Under the pieces are notes generated by a model. That model was not told where the DNA came from. It searched no databases and saw only the letters and a list, made by a program, of their open reading frames with translations. From NCBI RefSeq assembly GCF_004799645.1, contig NZ_CP031305.1, positions 2,046,001-2,110,000 of the forward strand: a stretch of 64,000 nt of DNA. The letters are read 5' to 3'. The translations under genes were made by a program, and so were the position numbers. Shown piece after piece: positions 17,820-26,300 of this stretch. How positions within the stretch are numbered: the stretch's first letter is position 1; every line of letters starts with the position of its first letter. The stretch comes from Natronorubrum bangense. GTDB lineage: Archaea > Halobacteriota > Halobacteria > Halobacteriales > Natrialbaceae.

Positions 17820-18818
17820 ATGGAAGTGCCGTGTGTCCGCGTGTCGCTCGAGGAGGGAGAGCAGACGCGTCGCGAACTGGCGGACGCGGACCTGATCGAC
17901 GACGAGTACGAACTGACTGTCGAGGATGGGCGCCTCTACGTGCCGGTCACCGACCCCGGCGCAGTTCCGGACACGCTCGAGGTGGTCTCGATGGCCGTCC
18001 CCGAGCGCGACACGCAGACGACGCCCGCCGATGTGCTCGGCTTCGACCCCTCTTACGAGCGACTCGGCAAGACCGTCCTGCTCGACGAGGACGACGACGT
18101 GCGCGCCCGCAAAATCGCCGACGCCGTCCTCGAGTCGGATCTGCCCGTTGACACGGTGTTGAACAAGCAATCGAAAGTCAAAGGCGAGACGCGCGTTCGC
18201 GACTGGGACCTGCTCGCGGGCGAGGATACCGAGGTCGTCCACCGCGAGTACGGCTGTGAGTTCGCGCTGGATCTCGCCGACGTCTACTTCTCGCCGCGAC
18301 TCGCGACCGAGCGCCACCGGGTCGCCGAGCAAGTAAGCGAGGGCGAGCGCGCCGTCGACATGTTCGCTGGCGTCGGCCCGTTCGTGATCCCGTTCGCAAA
18401 ACGCGGTGCGGAGTGTGTCGGCGTCGACGTCAACGCGGACGCGATCGAGTACCTCCGCGAGAACGCCCGACGAAACGGCGTCGAAGATCAGGTGACGGCG
18501 ATCTGTGCGGACGTTCGCGAGGTCACCGCCGAGTACGAGGGCTGGGCCGACCGCCTCGTGATGAACCTCCCCCACAGCGCCGATGAGTTTCTCGAGACCG
18601 CCGTTGCCCTCGCGGGTGACGACTGCGTGCTCCACTACTACGACATCCAGCACGAGGATGACCCCTTTGGCCCCGGTGAGCGCGCAATCCGCGACGCTGC
18701 TGAACCCGAGTACGAGGTCAGCGTCGAAACCCGGCACACAGTCCGTTCGTATGCGCCACACGAGCTCAACGTCTGTCTGGACGTTCGACTCGAGCGAGAC
18801 GACGGCCACGATAGTTAA
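17820..18818 (+). CDS. trm5: tRNA (guanine37-N1)-methyltransferase, Trm5 type
   Basis: The 332-residue protein shows the Trm5 plan: a small N-terminal domain, a linker with VLNKQSKVKGETRVRDW, and a class I SAM-methyltransferase domain with VDMFAGVGPFVIPFAKRGA and the catalytic-region motif NLPHSADEFL. The conserved REYGCEFALDLADVYFSPRL links the parts. It makes m1G37 in tRNAs in the cytoplasm, the first step of wyosine-type modification in archaea. The ATG at 17820 gives the usual MEVPCVRV start; codons upstream in frame lack homology. A tRNA-Thr gene follows on the same strand 65 bp later. Confidence 0.93.
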   Translation: MEVPCVRVSLEEGEQTRRELADADLIDDEYELTVEDGRLYVPVTDPGAVPDTLEVVSMAVPERDTQTTPADVLGFDPSYERLGKTVLLDEDDDVRARKIADAVLESDLPVDTVLNKQSKVKGETRVRDWDLLAGEDTEVVHREYGCEFALDLADVYFSPRLATERHRVAEQVSEGERAVDMFAGVGPFVIPFAKRGAECVGVDVNADAIEYLRENARRNGVEDQVTAICADVREVTAEYEGWADRLVMNLPHSADEFLETAVALAGDDCVLHYYDIQHEDDPFGPGERAIRDAAEPEYEVSVETRHTVRSYAPHELNVCLDVRLERDDGHDS

Positions 18819-18883
18819 TCGCACAACCGAGCCGATTCGCAATCCTTATGACTGGTATCGGTCCTATCAATGAATGCAATCGC

Positions 18884-18957
18884 GCCGGTGTAGCTCAGAC
18901 TGGCAGAGCGAATCCTTCGTAAGGATTAGGTCGAGGGTTCAAATCCCTCCACCGGCT
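18884..18957 (+). tRNA. tRNA-Thr (anticodon CGT)
   Basis: A cloverleaf can be drawn: acceptor GCCGGTG (18884-18890) pairs with CACCGGC (18950-18956), discriminator T at 18957. The D stem is GCTC/GAGC, the anticodon stem AATCC/GGATT closes the loop TTCGTAA with anticodon CGT at 18918-18920, and the T stem GAGGG/CCCTC closes TTCAAAT. It reads ACG codons. No intron is visible and the CCA end is not encoded. Its 3' end is duplicated about 113 bp downstream (19055-19071). Confidence 0.95.
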
Positions 18958-18960
18958 TAT

Positions 18961-18990
18961 TTTGCCGCGAACAAATCCGTGAGCGGCAAA
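18961..18990. terminator. Hairpin just downstream of tRNA-Thr
   Basis: TTTGCCGC (18961-18968) and GCGGCAAA (18983-18990) form a perfect 8-bp stem with a 14-nt loop, three bases after the tRNA. It may mark the end of the tRNA transcript or be part of an ancient integration scar, since a diverged copy of this region recurs after 19071. Confidence 0.45.
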
Positions 18991-19007
18991 TACGCTCTGG
19001 AGGATTT

Positions 19008-19043
19008 GAACTACGGAACGAGGGAGCGAAGCGACCGAAGTTC
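19008..19043. other. Hairpin between the duplicated tRNA ends
   Basis: GAACTACGG (19008-19016) and CCGAAGTTC (19035-19043) pair with one mismatch around an 18-base purine-rich loop. Together with the preceding GGAGGATTT, which is like the reverse complement of a tRNA T-arm, it looks like a rearranged tRNA-end remnant. Confidence 0.45.
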
Positions 19044-19054
19044 AGGTGGTTCAC

Positions 19055-19071
19055 AATCCCTCCACCGGCTT
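19055..19071 (+). repeat. Second copy of the tRNA-Thr 3' end (att-like)
   Basis: AATCCCTCCACCGGCTT occurs at 18942-18958 (the end of tRNA-Thr) and again here. Similarity continues for about 35 bp beyond each copy (TTTTGCCGCGAACA versus TTTTTGCGACGAACA). Such a duplication is what integration at a tRNA 3' end, followed by loss of the insert, would leave. The gap up to 19372 contains no recognizable gene except the promoter of the next one (TATACAA at about 19344, roughly 27 nt before the ATG at 19373). Confidence 0.6.
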
Positions 19072-19372
19072 GCTTTTTGCGACGAACAGTACGTGAGGAG
19101 CGACGTAACTCTCCACGACTGTTCATCGCTCGAGGGTATCAATTCGGACGTGTATTTGCCCCAAGTCGCTACTCTCGTCCGCTCAACGGTCCGTGTAACA
19201 GCTCTCCAGACACTCTCACACACTCGTTTTGGCGTATGGCCTTCGTACCGAACCATGCCGGCGAGCAGCTCAGACACCGCTGTGTCGAACGCCGAGCGCT
19301 CGAGGCCGACGCCTCGAACGAACACTGTCTGTCAGCCAACAGTATACAACCCTGCCGAACACAGGAGTTGGT

Positions 19373-20788
19373 ATGACGGATACTTTCGTCGTCGTTGGTG
19401 GCGATGCAGCTGGTATGTCTGCGGCGAGCAAGGCGAAACGAGACGACCCCGACCTCGAGGTCGTCGTCTTCGAGAAAGGCGAGTGGGTCTCGTATGGGGC
19501 CTGCGGGCTGCCCTATTACGTCAAAGGCGAGATTCAGTCGCTCGAGGCGCTGGTCTCGGTCACGCCCGAGGAGTTTCGGGACGAACGCGACATCGACCTC
19601 CGAACGGGTCACGAAGTGGTCGCGATCGATCCCGACGAGCGGACGGTCACCGCCGAATCGGCGTCGGGGACGGTCGTCCAATCGTATGATCACCTGCTGA
19701 TCGCCACCGGAGCCGAAGCGGTCGTGCCGGAGATCGACGGCACCGACCGGGAGGGGGTCTACACCCTCGGCTCGATGAGCGACGGGAAGGAACTCCGCGA
19801 GTACGTCGCTCGAGCGCGTGGCGGGGAGTCGTTCCAGCAGCCTGATCGCGGCCCGGCCTGCCGGTTCCTCGAGGATTGTGCCGGCCCGGTCGGTGTCGTC
19901 GGCGGTGGCTACATCGGCATCGAGATGGCTGAAGCGCTGGCGGCGAACGGCTTCGAGGTGAACCTGTTCCAGCGCGGCGACCGCCTGTTGAAAGGCTTTA
20001 GCGAGGAGACGAGCAAGCACGTTGCCGACCACCTCCGCGACGAAGACGTCGCCGTCCATCTCAACGCGTCGGTCGAGGAACTCGCCGGTGGGGAGGCGGT
20101 CGAAGCGGTCGTCACGGACGACGATCGGATCGCCGTCGAGATGGTGTTGCTCGGCACAGGGGTTCGACCGCGGACGGCTCTCGCCGAAGCCGCCGGCATC
20201 GACATCGGTGAGACGGGCGCAATCGCGACCGACGCCTATCGTGAGACGAGCGCGTCGGACGTCTACGCGGCGGGCGACTGTGCCGAAGCCACACACGCCG
20301 TGACGGGTGAGTCGGTGCACGTGCCGCTGGCGCTGACGGCCAACCGCCACGGCCGAGCGGTCGGCCAAACTGTCAGCGGTCAGCCGACAGAAGGCGGTGA
20401 CGTTGCCGGCACGGCGGCGATCAAGGCGTTTGACGCCGAGGCAGCCCGAACCGGGATTCTCGACCACGACGAGGCACGAGCAGCCGGGTTCGATCCCGTC
20501 ACCGAGACGGTAACAGCGAAATCACGCGCGGGCTACTATCCCGAGGGTGGCGACGTCACGATCACGCTGACCGCTGATCGTGACTCCGGGCGTATCCTCG
20601 GCGGGAGTCTCGTCAGCGAGTACGGCGAGGGGGCCGTCCACCGCAGCCACGCCATCGTCGGCGCACTCATGGAGGAAACAACCGTTTTCGAACTCGAGAA
20701 CTACGACCTCGCGTACGCCCCGCCGTTCAACACGACGTGGGATCCAGTGCTCGTCGCCACAAAGGTGCTCGGCGGCAAACTCCGCTGA
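19373..20788 (+). CDS. FAD-dependent CoA-disulfide reductase / NADH oxidase-like protein
   Basis: The 471-residue flavoprotein has an FAD-binding start (FVVVGGDAAGMSAASKA), the single-cysteine redox motif GACGLPYYVKGE (Cys about residue 43), a NAD(P)H-binding VGVVGGGYIGIEMAEAL, the FAD motif DVYAAGDCAE and a C-terminal dimerization domain with YDLAYAPPFNTTWDP, typical of CoA-disulfide reductases. These enzymes keep CoA reduced, or reduce oxygen or polysulfide. A Gly/Gln-rich insertion of about 20 residues (about 145-165) precedes the second Rossmann fold. The start at ATG 19373 is supported by the TATA box 27 nt upstream and by homology; the frame is open further upstream without meaning. Confidence 0.9.
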   Translation: MTDTFVVVGGDAAGMSAASKAKRDDPDLEVVVFEKGEWVSYGACGLPYYVKGEIQSLEALVSVTPEEFRDERDIDLRTGHEVVAIDPDERTVTAESASGTVVQSYDHLLIATGAEAVVPEIDGTDREGVYTLGSMSDGKELREYVARARGGESFQQPDRGPACRFLEDCAGPVGVVGGGYIGIEMAEALAANGFEVNLFQRGDRLLKGFSEETSKHVADHLRDEDVAVHLNASVEELAGGEAVEAVVTDDDRIAVEMVLLGTGVRPRTALAEAAGIDIGETGAIATDAYRETSASDVYAAGDCAEATHAVTGESVHVPLALTANRHGRAVGQTVSGQPTEGGDVAGTAAIKAFDAEAARTGILDHDEARAAGFDPVTETVTAKSRAGYYPEGGDVTITLTADRDSGRILGGSLVSEYGEGAVHRSHAIVGALMEETTVFELENYDLAYAPPFNTTWDPVLVATKVLGGKLR

Positions 20789-20806
20789 CCGACGGATCCG
20801 GTGCGC

Positions 20807-21511
20807 TCAGAGAACTGTCGAGAGCGCGAGCGCGCCGGCCGCGACGAAGGCGAGGTAATCGAGCCGCGAGAGCGACAGCGCCGGCAGCGTGGGGTTCCAG
20901 GCGAAACAGCGTGCTTGCATGGCGAGTGCGAGCCGGTCCGCGCGGTCAAACGCCCGCGAGAGGCCAAGGATCCCGATCGTACTGGCACGGTCGACGGCGC
21001 TACGTTCGTCCCCGAGCCGAGCCGCCATCGCGTCGCGGATCATCCGGAGATCGGCCTGCAACACGGGGAGAAACCGGAAGACGAGCGCGACGCCGATCCC
21101 GAGCAGTTGGCCGGGTTTGCCGGGGATCGTCCGCTGGATCGCGGCCCGCGAGGCACGAACCGGGGTCGAGCGGATGTACGCCGCGCTGACCAGCAGGATG
21201 AGGAGGACCCGGTAGCTCGCGCGTGCGGAGGTGGCTCCGTCCTCGAGGTCGATCCACGGCGAACCGAGCGTGAACGCGGCGATCGCTGGCGCGAGCGCGA
21301 GAAAGACGAGCGCGAACCGGTAGGCGTACAGCGCCTCGAGCACCGGCACGCGCGCGGCCACCAGAATCAGCGCGGCGACGACGGTGAGCGCGAGCAGTGC
21401 CCGGGAGCCGGTGTGGGCCAGCGCGGTCGCCGCGAACCCGATCTGAACCGCCAGTTTCGAACGGGGATCGAGGCGGTGGGCGAGCGTGTCGTCGGGGACG
21501 TACGTGAGCAT
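20807..21511 (-). CDS. bioN: ECF transporter T component (biotin)
   Basis: The 234-residue membrane protein belongs to the CbiQ/EcfT family: about five to six helices, an N-terminal DPRSKLAVQI and a cytoplasmic coupling region with GDERSAVDRA and ALAMQARCF, the latter in place of the Ala-Arg-Gly coupling motif. It couples ATP hydrolysis to the substrate-capturing S component. It starts two bases after the ATPase gene ends, and bioY lies before the ATPase, so the set is bioY-bioM-bioN, a dedicated biotin importer. The Cys in place of Gly in the second coupling motif is a small deviation. Confidence 0.88.
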   Translation of the reverse strand: MLTYVPDDTLAHRLDPRSKLAVQIGFAATALAHTGSRALLALTVVAALILVAARVPVLEALYAYRFALVFLALAPAIAAFTLGSPWIDLEDGATSARASYRVLLILLVSAAYIRSTPVRASRAAIQRTIPGKPGQLLGIGVALVFRFLPVLQADLRMIRDAMAARLGDERSAVDRASTIGILGLSRAFDRADRLALAMQARCFAWNPTLPALSLSRLDYLAFVAAGALALSTVL

Positions 21512-21513
21512 GG

Positions 21514-22218
21514 TCAGGCGTCGGGCACCCGCACTTCGAGCCCCGAGAGCGCCCTGCGTGCGCGAGCAGGTGGTTCGTCGACGGCGATACGGCCGTCGCG
21601 CATGGCGACAACGCGGTCGGCCAGCGTGAGGACGTCCCGGAGATCGTGGGTCGCGAGCAAGACGCCGGTGCCGTCGGCTGACAGCGACTCGAGGCGCTCG
21701 AGAACGGACCGTTTGGCGGGGTCATCGAGCCCCGTGAAGGGTTCGTCGAGCACGAGGTGGGTCGGGTCCATCGCGAGCGCGCCCGCGATAGCGACTCTGG
21801 ACTGTTCGCCGCCGGAGAGCGCGTCGATGCGCTCGTCCTCGCGGCCCGATAGGTTGACCGCTTCGAGCGCGTTCTCGACCCGGCGGTCGATCTCGGTGCG
21901 CTCGAGTCCGAGGTTCTCCGGGCCGAACGCGATGTCGGCGCCGACCGTCGCCGCGACGAACTGGTCGCGGGGGTGCTGGAACACCATCCCAACGCTCGAG
22001 CGAGCGGCGACGAGGTTCTCCGAGACGGGCGTTCCGTCGACCAGTACCTCGCCCGAGTCGGGGGTCAACAGCCCGTTGCAGTGGCGCAGCAGGGTCGTCT
22101 TCCCGCTGCCGTTGGCGCCCGCAAAGAGGACGAACTCACCGTCGTCGATCGTCAGCGAGACGTCCTCGAGGACGGGAACGTCGTCGAACGCGTAGGAGAC
22201 AGAGCGAAACTCGATCAT
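21514..22218 (-). CDS. bioM: ECF transporter ATPase (biotin)
   Basis: The 234-residue ABC ATPase has Walker A GANGSGKTT, Q-loop VFQHPRDQF (the Q-helix form typical of ECF ATPases), signature LSGGEQSRVAIAGALA, Walker B HLVLDEPFTGLD and switch region ATHDL. With a single ATPase gene in the cluster it probably works as a homodimer, as BioM does. It lies 28 bp after bioY and two bases before bioN. Confidence 0.9.
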   Translation of the reverse strand: MIEFRSVSYAFDDVPVLEDVSLTIDDGEFVLFAGANGSGKTTLLRHCNGLLTPDSGEVLVDGTPVSENLVAARSSVGMVFQHPRDQFVAATVGADIAFGPENLGLERTEIDRRVENALEAVNLSGREDERIDALSGGEQSRVAIAGALAMDPTHLVLDEPFTGLDDPAKRSVLERLESLSADGTGVLLATHDLRDVLTLADRVVAMRDGRIAVDEPPARARRALSGLEVRVPDA

Positions 22219-22246
22219 GGGGAGACGATCGCGAAACGTCGTCGGC

Positions 22247-22834
22247 TCACGACTGGACCGGTTCGATGCGACCGCTTGTAACGATCGCGATCGCCGCGGC
22301 CATCTTCAGTAGTTCGGCTGGAATAAACGGAAGCGCGAAGACGGCGATCGCCTCCCAGGGCTCGAGGGCCAGCAGCCAGGCCGCGTACCCCGCCCCCATG
22401 GTATAGATGAGGAGCGTCCCCGCGACGAGCGCCCCGACAACGATCGGCAGCGGAACCGACGCGGGATCGCGGAGGTCGGTGCCCCGATGGACGAGGAGGC
22501 CGATCAACCCGGCGGCGAGGGGGTACGACCAGAGGAACCCGCCGGTCTGTCCGAGCAGCGGTCCGAGTCCAGCTTCCCAGCCGGAGAAGACCGGCGCGCC
22601 GACCGCCCCGGCGGCGAGATACAGTGTTATCGACGCGGTCCCCCAGACCGGCCCGAGCACGAGGCCAGCGAGGAAGACGAACAGTACCTGCAGGGTGATC
22701 GGCGCCGGCGAGAGTGGATACGGGATCTGGATCGCACCTAGCACGCCGATCAACGCCGCGAGCACCGCTGCGCGGGCGAACTGCCGAACGACGTCCCCGT
22801 CGACGAGGTCGACCGCGTTCTGTTGTGTTGCCAT
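22247..22834 (-). CDS. bioY: Biotin transporter substrate-capture protein
   Basis: The 195-residue membrane protein has six helices and the BioY signatures IQIPYPLSPAPITLQVLFV and the Gly-rich GQTGGFLWSYPLAAGLIG. BioY binds biotin and imports it with BioM and BioN. It is first in the operon. Upstream, GTTGAACTAGGTTTAC (read on the minus strand, about 20 bp before the ATG) resembles half-sites of the biotin-repressor operator type, but this is weak. Nothing else can be called in 22835-23040. Confidence 0.92.
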   Translation of the reverse strand: MATQQNAVDLVDGDVVRQFARAAVLAALIGVLGAIQIPYPLSPAPITLQVLFVFLAGLVLGPVWGTASITLYLAAGAVGAPVFSGWEAGLGPLLGQTGGFLWSYPLAAGLIGLLVHRGTDLRDPASVPLPIVVGALVAGTLLIYTMGAGYAAWLLALEPWEAIAVFALPFIPAELLKMAAAIAIVTSGRIEPVQS

Positions 22835-23040
22835 ACGCTTTCACTCTCGTAAACCTAGTTCAACACTTCGGTTTCCGAGACGAGGACTGTGAATTCGTTC
22901 TTTCGTGAGACGGTCGCTGTCTTCTTCCCTGCCACCAGCACGAAATAGCTCACTTCTTATCACTCTCCCGAGTATTCGAGTCGGGGCGCCTTCCGGTTGG
23001 CTGTTGCGACGGCGGTCGCTGTGAACAGCCGCTCGATTTC

Positions 23041-23076
23041 CTGACATCCACCCCACTTCTGGAGGTGGGGCGCTCC
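23041..23076 (-). other. Solitary hairpin resembling an IS200/IS605-type element end
   Basis: TGACATCC, then the stem CCCCACTTC (23051-23059)/GAGGTGGGG (23062-23070), then CGCTCC. Read on the minus strand, the order matches the right end of the element at 40101-40441 (hairpin followed by GGATGTCAC). No transposase remnant is beside it. The remainder of the 487-bp gap 22835-23321 shows no gene. Confidence 0.4.
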
Positions 23077-23321
23077 GCTCGCCTCTCGGCCCTATTTGCG
23101 ACTCTCGAGGGTGATAATACGCGATTGTGTTCGATTGGCGACTGAAACGACCGCGGGGCTTATGCACTTGTTCAGTCCGGTGATGGGAAACTGATGCAAT
23201 CAGTGAGCATGCGGGTACAACGGCAACGGGATCGCAGCGGGGGCCAAAGACGACAGTCGCCTGTCGAGGCGACGACGGCTGCTGTGGGGCGACGAGCAGC
23301 GAGCTATGGGGACCGTGAGCG

Positions 23322-26300
23322 ATGACCAGATGGGGTGTCGTCGCTGTGGCGTTCGTCGCCGTGTTGATGGTGACGAGCGTGATGGCGTTGCCGGTGCTCG
23401 GCGGCAGCAGCGGCCTGGTTGATGAGGGCGAGACTGCAACCAGTGTGAACGGCGAGGAAACGTCTGCCGAGAGTCAACACGCCTCGATCGGTGTTGCAAG
23501 CGACGCCGGCGATGTCAGCGATCTCGAGCTGGTGTCGATGGCGCCACCGACGGAGCTTGATGGTGCTACCAGCGGCGCACAGCCATCGCTGTCGGCCCAA
23601 CAGGATGATGCTGTCGAGGACGGCGTCGACGAGGGAATCGAGCTCGCACAGTCTCAGGGTGTCGAGGTGAGCCAGGAGCAGCGTGAGGCAGCGCTCGAGG
23701 GTGCCCGCGAATCAGTCGCCCAACACCAGCAAGCCGACGTCGAGCAGGTCCAGGAGGCGACGACCGGGGCAGTTCACGGCTCGCTCATGCAGGCCCAGCA
23801 GGTCGAAGCCGAGCAGGTCCAGTTTGCCGTCAGCGGGGCGACCGACGGCGCACTCGCCCAGTATCAGACGGTTTCGGCGAGTCAGATGCAGAGTGCGGCG
23901 TGGGGTGGCGCACACGGCGCGGTCGCCCAGGAACAGCGCGTGACCGTCGAGCAGATTCAGGTCGCCGCTCGCGGGGCCGCTGCCGGGGCGGCGAGCGAGG
24001 CCGGTGACAAAGACATCACCCACGCACCAGCGATCCAAGAAGCCGCACAGGGTGCGGCCTACGGCGTCCTCGAGCAGTACCAGCAGATCACGGTCGAACA
24101 GCGCCAGCAAGTCACCTTAGAACACGTCCAGCACGCGGCAGCGGGCGCATCCGCAGGGGCGCTCGAGGGGAGCAGCGAGCTCGTCCTCGAGCAAGAACAG
24201 CGCATCGAGATCGAACAGTACCAGCGGGCGACGATCAAGCAGATTCAGAAGGCCGCAACTGGGGCTGCAAAGGGCGCGCTCGTCCAGCAACAGACGGTGA
24301 CGGTCGAGCAGACGCAGGCGGCCGCACGCGGTGCGAGCAAGGGGTCGTTGATACAGGTCCAGTCGATCAGTATCGAACAGGTCCAGCGGATCTCGATCAC
24401 ACAGATTCAGGAGGCCTCCTTCGGTGCGGCCAAGGGGTCGATAACACAGAGTCAGGAGGCGACTATCGAGCAGATTCAGGCCGCGGCTGACGGGGCTGCT
24501 GGTGGCGTGCTCGTCCAACAACAGGAGGTCTCGATCACACAGATCCAATACGCTGCCGTCGGTGCGTCACAGGGAGCGATTGAGTCGGCGATCCAGCAAC
24601 AGGTCGTCGACGTCGAACAGATTCAGGCCGCTTCGTTCGGTGCTGGCGAGGGGGCCGTGATACAGCGCCAGGTCATCGACGTCACGCAGGTGCAGGTGCT
24701 CGCAGCCGGCAGCGCAAGCGGTGTGCTGGTCCAGCACCAGGATGCGACCGTCGAACAGCTTCAGTTCGCCGCCAGCGCCGCCTGTCAGGAGACCGCTCGA
24801 GCAGTGCAGTATCAGCGAATTAGCATCACACAGTTGCAGGTTCTGACACAGGAGTCGGCGGCAGACGCGACCGCATACGCCGTTCAGGAGGAGATCGACG
24901 ACGACGTCGAACTCAGTCAGTTCCTCGAGGTCGAACTCACCCAGCGCGTCGAAGCGATCGACGAACTCGAGGGTGAGGCGACGATCACGTTCGCCGATCA
25001 GGAGCGTGACGACGACAGCGTCGTCGTCGATAGCGTCGACCTCTCGGAAGGCGGCTTCGTGGCGATCTACGGCGGCGATTCCGTCGCCGACCCTGCTGGC
25101 GTGCTTGGCTCGTCGGACTACCTCGAACCCGGCGCCCACGACGACGTCGAGATCGAACTCGAGACGCCGATCGAAGACGACCAGCCACTCGTCGCGGTGG
25201 TCCACCACGATACGACCGGTGACGAGACGTTCCAGTACGCCGAGAGCGATGGCGCGGACGACGAGCCGTACGTCACCCCAACCGGGGCCCCGGTCCTCGA
25301 TACGGCGCTCGTGACCGTCAGCGAGCCTGCCGAGCCCGAGGCCACCCTCTCGGTGAGCGACCAGGAGGGTGATGGCGAGACGCTCGTCATCGACGAGGCG
25401 AGCGCAGACGTCGAGTACACCATCACAGCCACTGCCGACGAAACCGCGGCTGAGAGCGACACGTTCGAAGCTGAGGAGACGGTTACCGAGCTGGAACTCG
25501 ACCTCGAGCCACCGCTCGAGGCGGCTACAACTGTCGATGTCGCCGTCGTCGGACCGGATGGTGAGGAACTCGCGACCGACTCGCTCGAGTACACGCTCGT
25601 AGACGAACCCGAGCCGGAGCCGGAAGCGACGCTCGAGGTAAGCGATCAGACGGGTGATGGTGAGACGCTGACCGTCGCGGAAGCGAACGCATCGGTCGAG
25701 TACGTCCTCACCGTCACCGACGAGGACGGCGAGCAGCTCGCCGAAAGTGAGCCGTTCCCGGCCGACGAGACTGTCGAGGCCGAGACACTCGATCTCGAGC
25801 CCCCACTCGAGGACGATGCGACGCTCGAGGTGGCCGTCGTCGACGAGGACGGTGAGCAGCTCGTGGTCGATTCGCTCGAGTACACGGTCGATCCCGAACC
25901 GGAGCTGTTCGACGTCGAGTTCGTCACCTGCCAGCAGGCCGATGTGACAGGATCGTTCGAAGACGGTGACACGATCATCGTCGCCACCGGCTTCTACGAG
26001 TCGGGTGGCTTCGGCAACACAATGGGCGAGTACGCGATCACGGTTGGCGACGACATCGCCGCGCCGTTCGAAGGGACGATCATCTACGAGACTGGCGACG
26101 AGTTCACCGTCGCCGAAACCGACGCCGGGGCGACCGTCACCGTTCCCGAGGGTGACTTCGGCGCTGCGATCACCGGCTTTGCCTCGCCCGATGCGACGCC
26201 GGGCGAGATCGATTATCCGAACCCTGACGCCAGCGAGTGCATCGAGCAGGTCCGTCCCGAACTCCCCGAACTCAGCGTCGAAGAGACGACACTGACCGAG

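Noticed and set aside
18874..19689. 271-codon plus-strand frame across the tRNA and the start of the CoA-disulfide reductase
   Set aside because: It reads through the tRNA and turns Arg-rich in the wrong frame of a clear flavoprotein gene.
22841..23167. 108-codon minus-strand frame upstream of bioY
   Set aside because: Arg/Ser/Pro-rich and it covers the hairpin at 23041; more likely promoter DNA.
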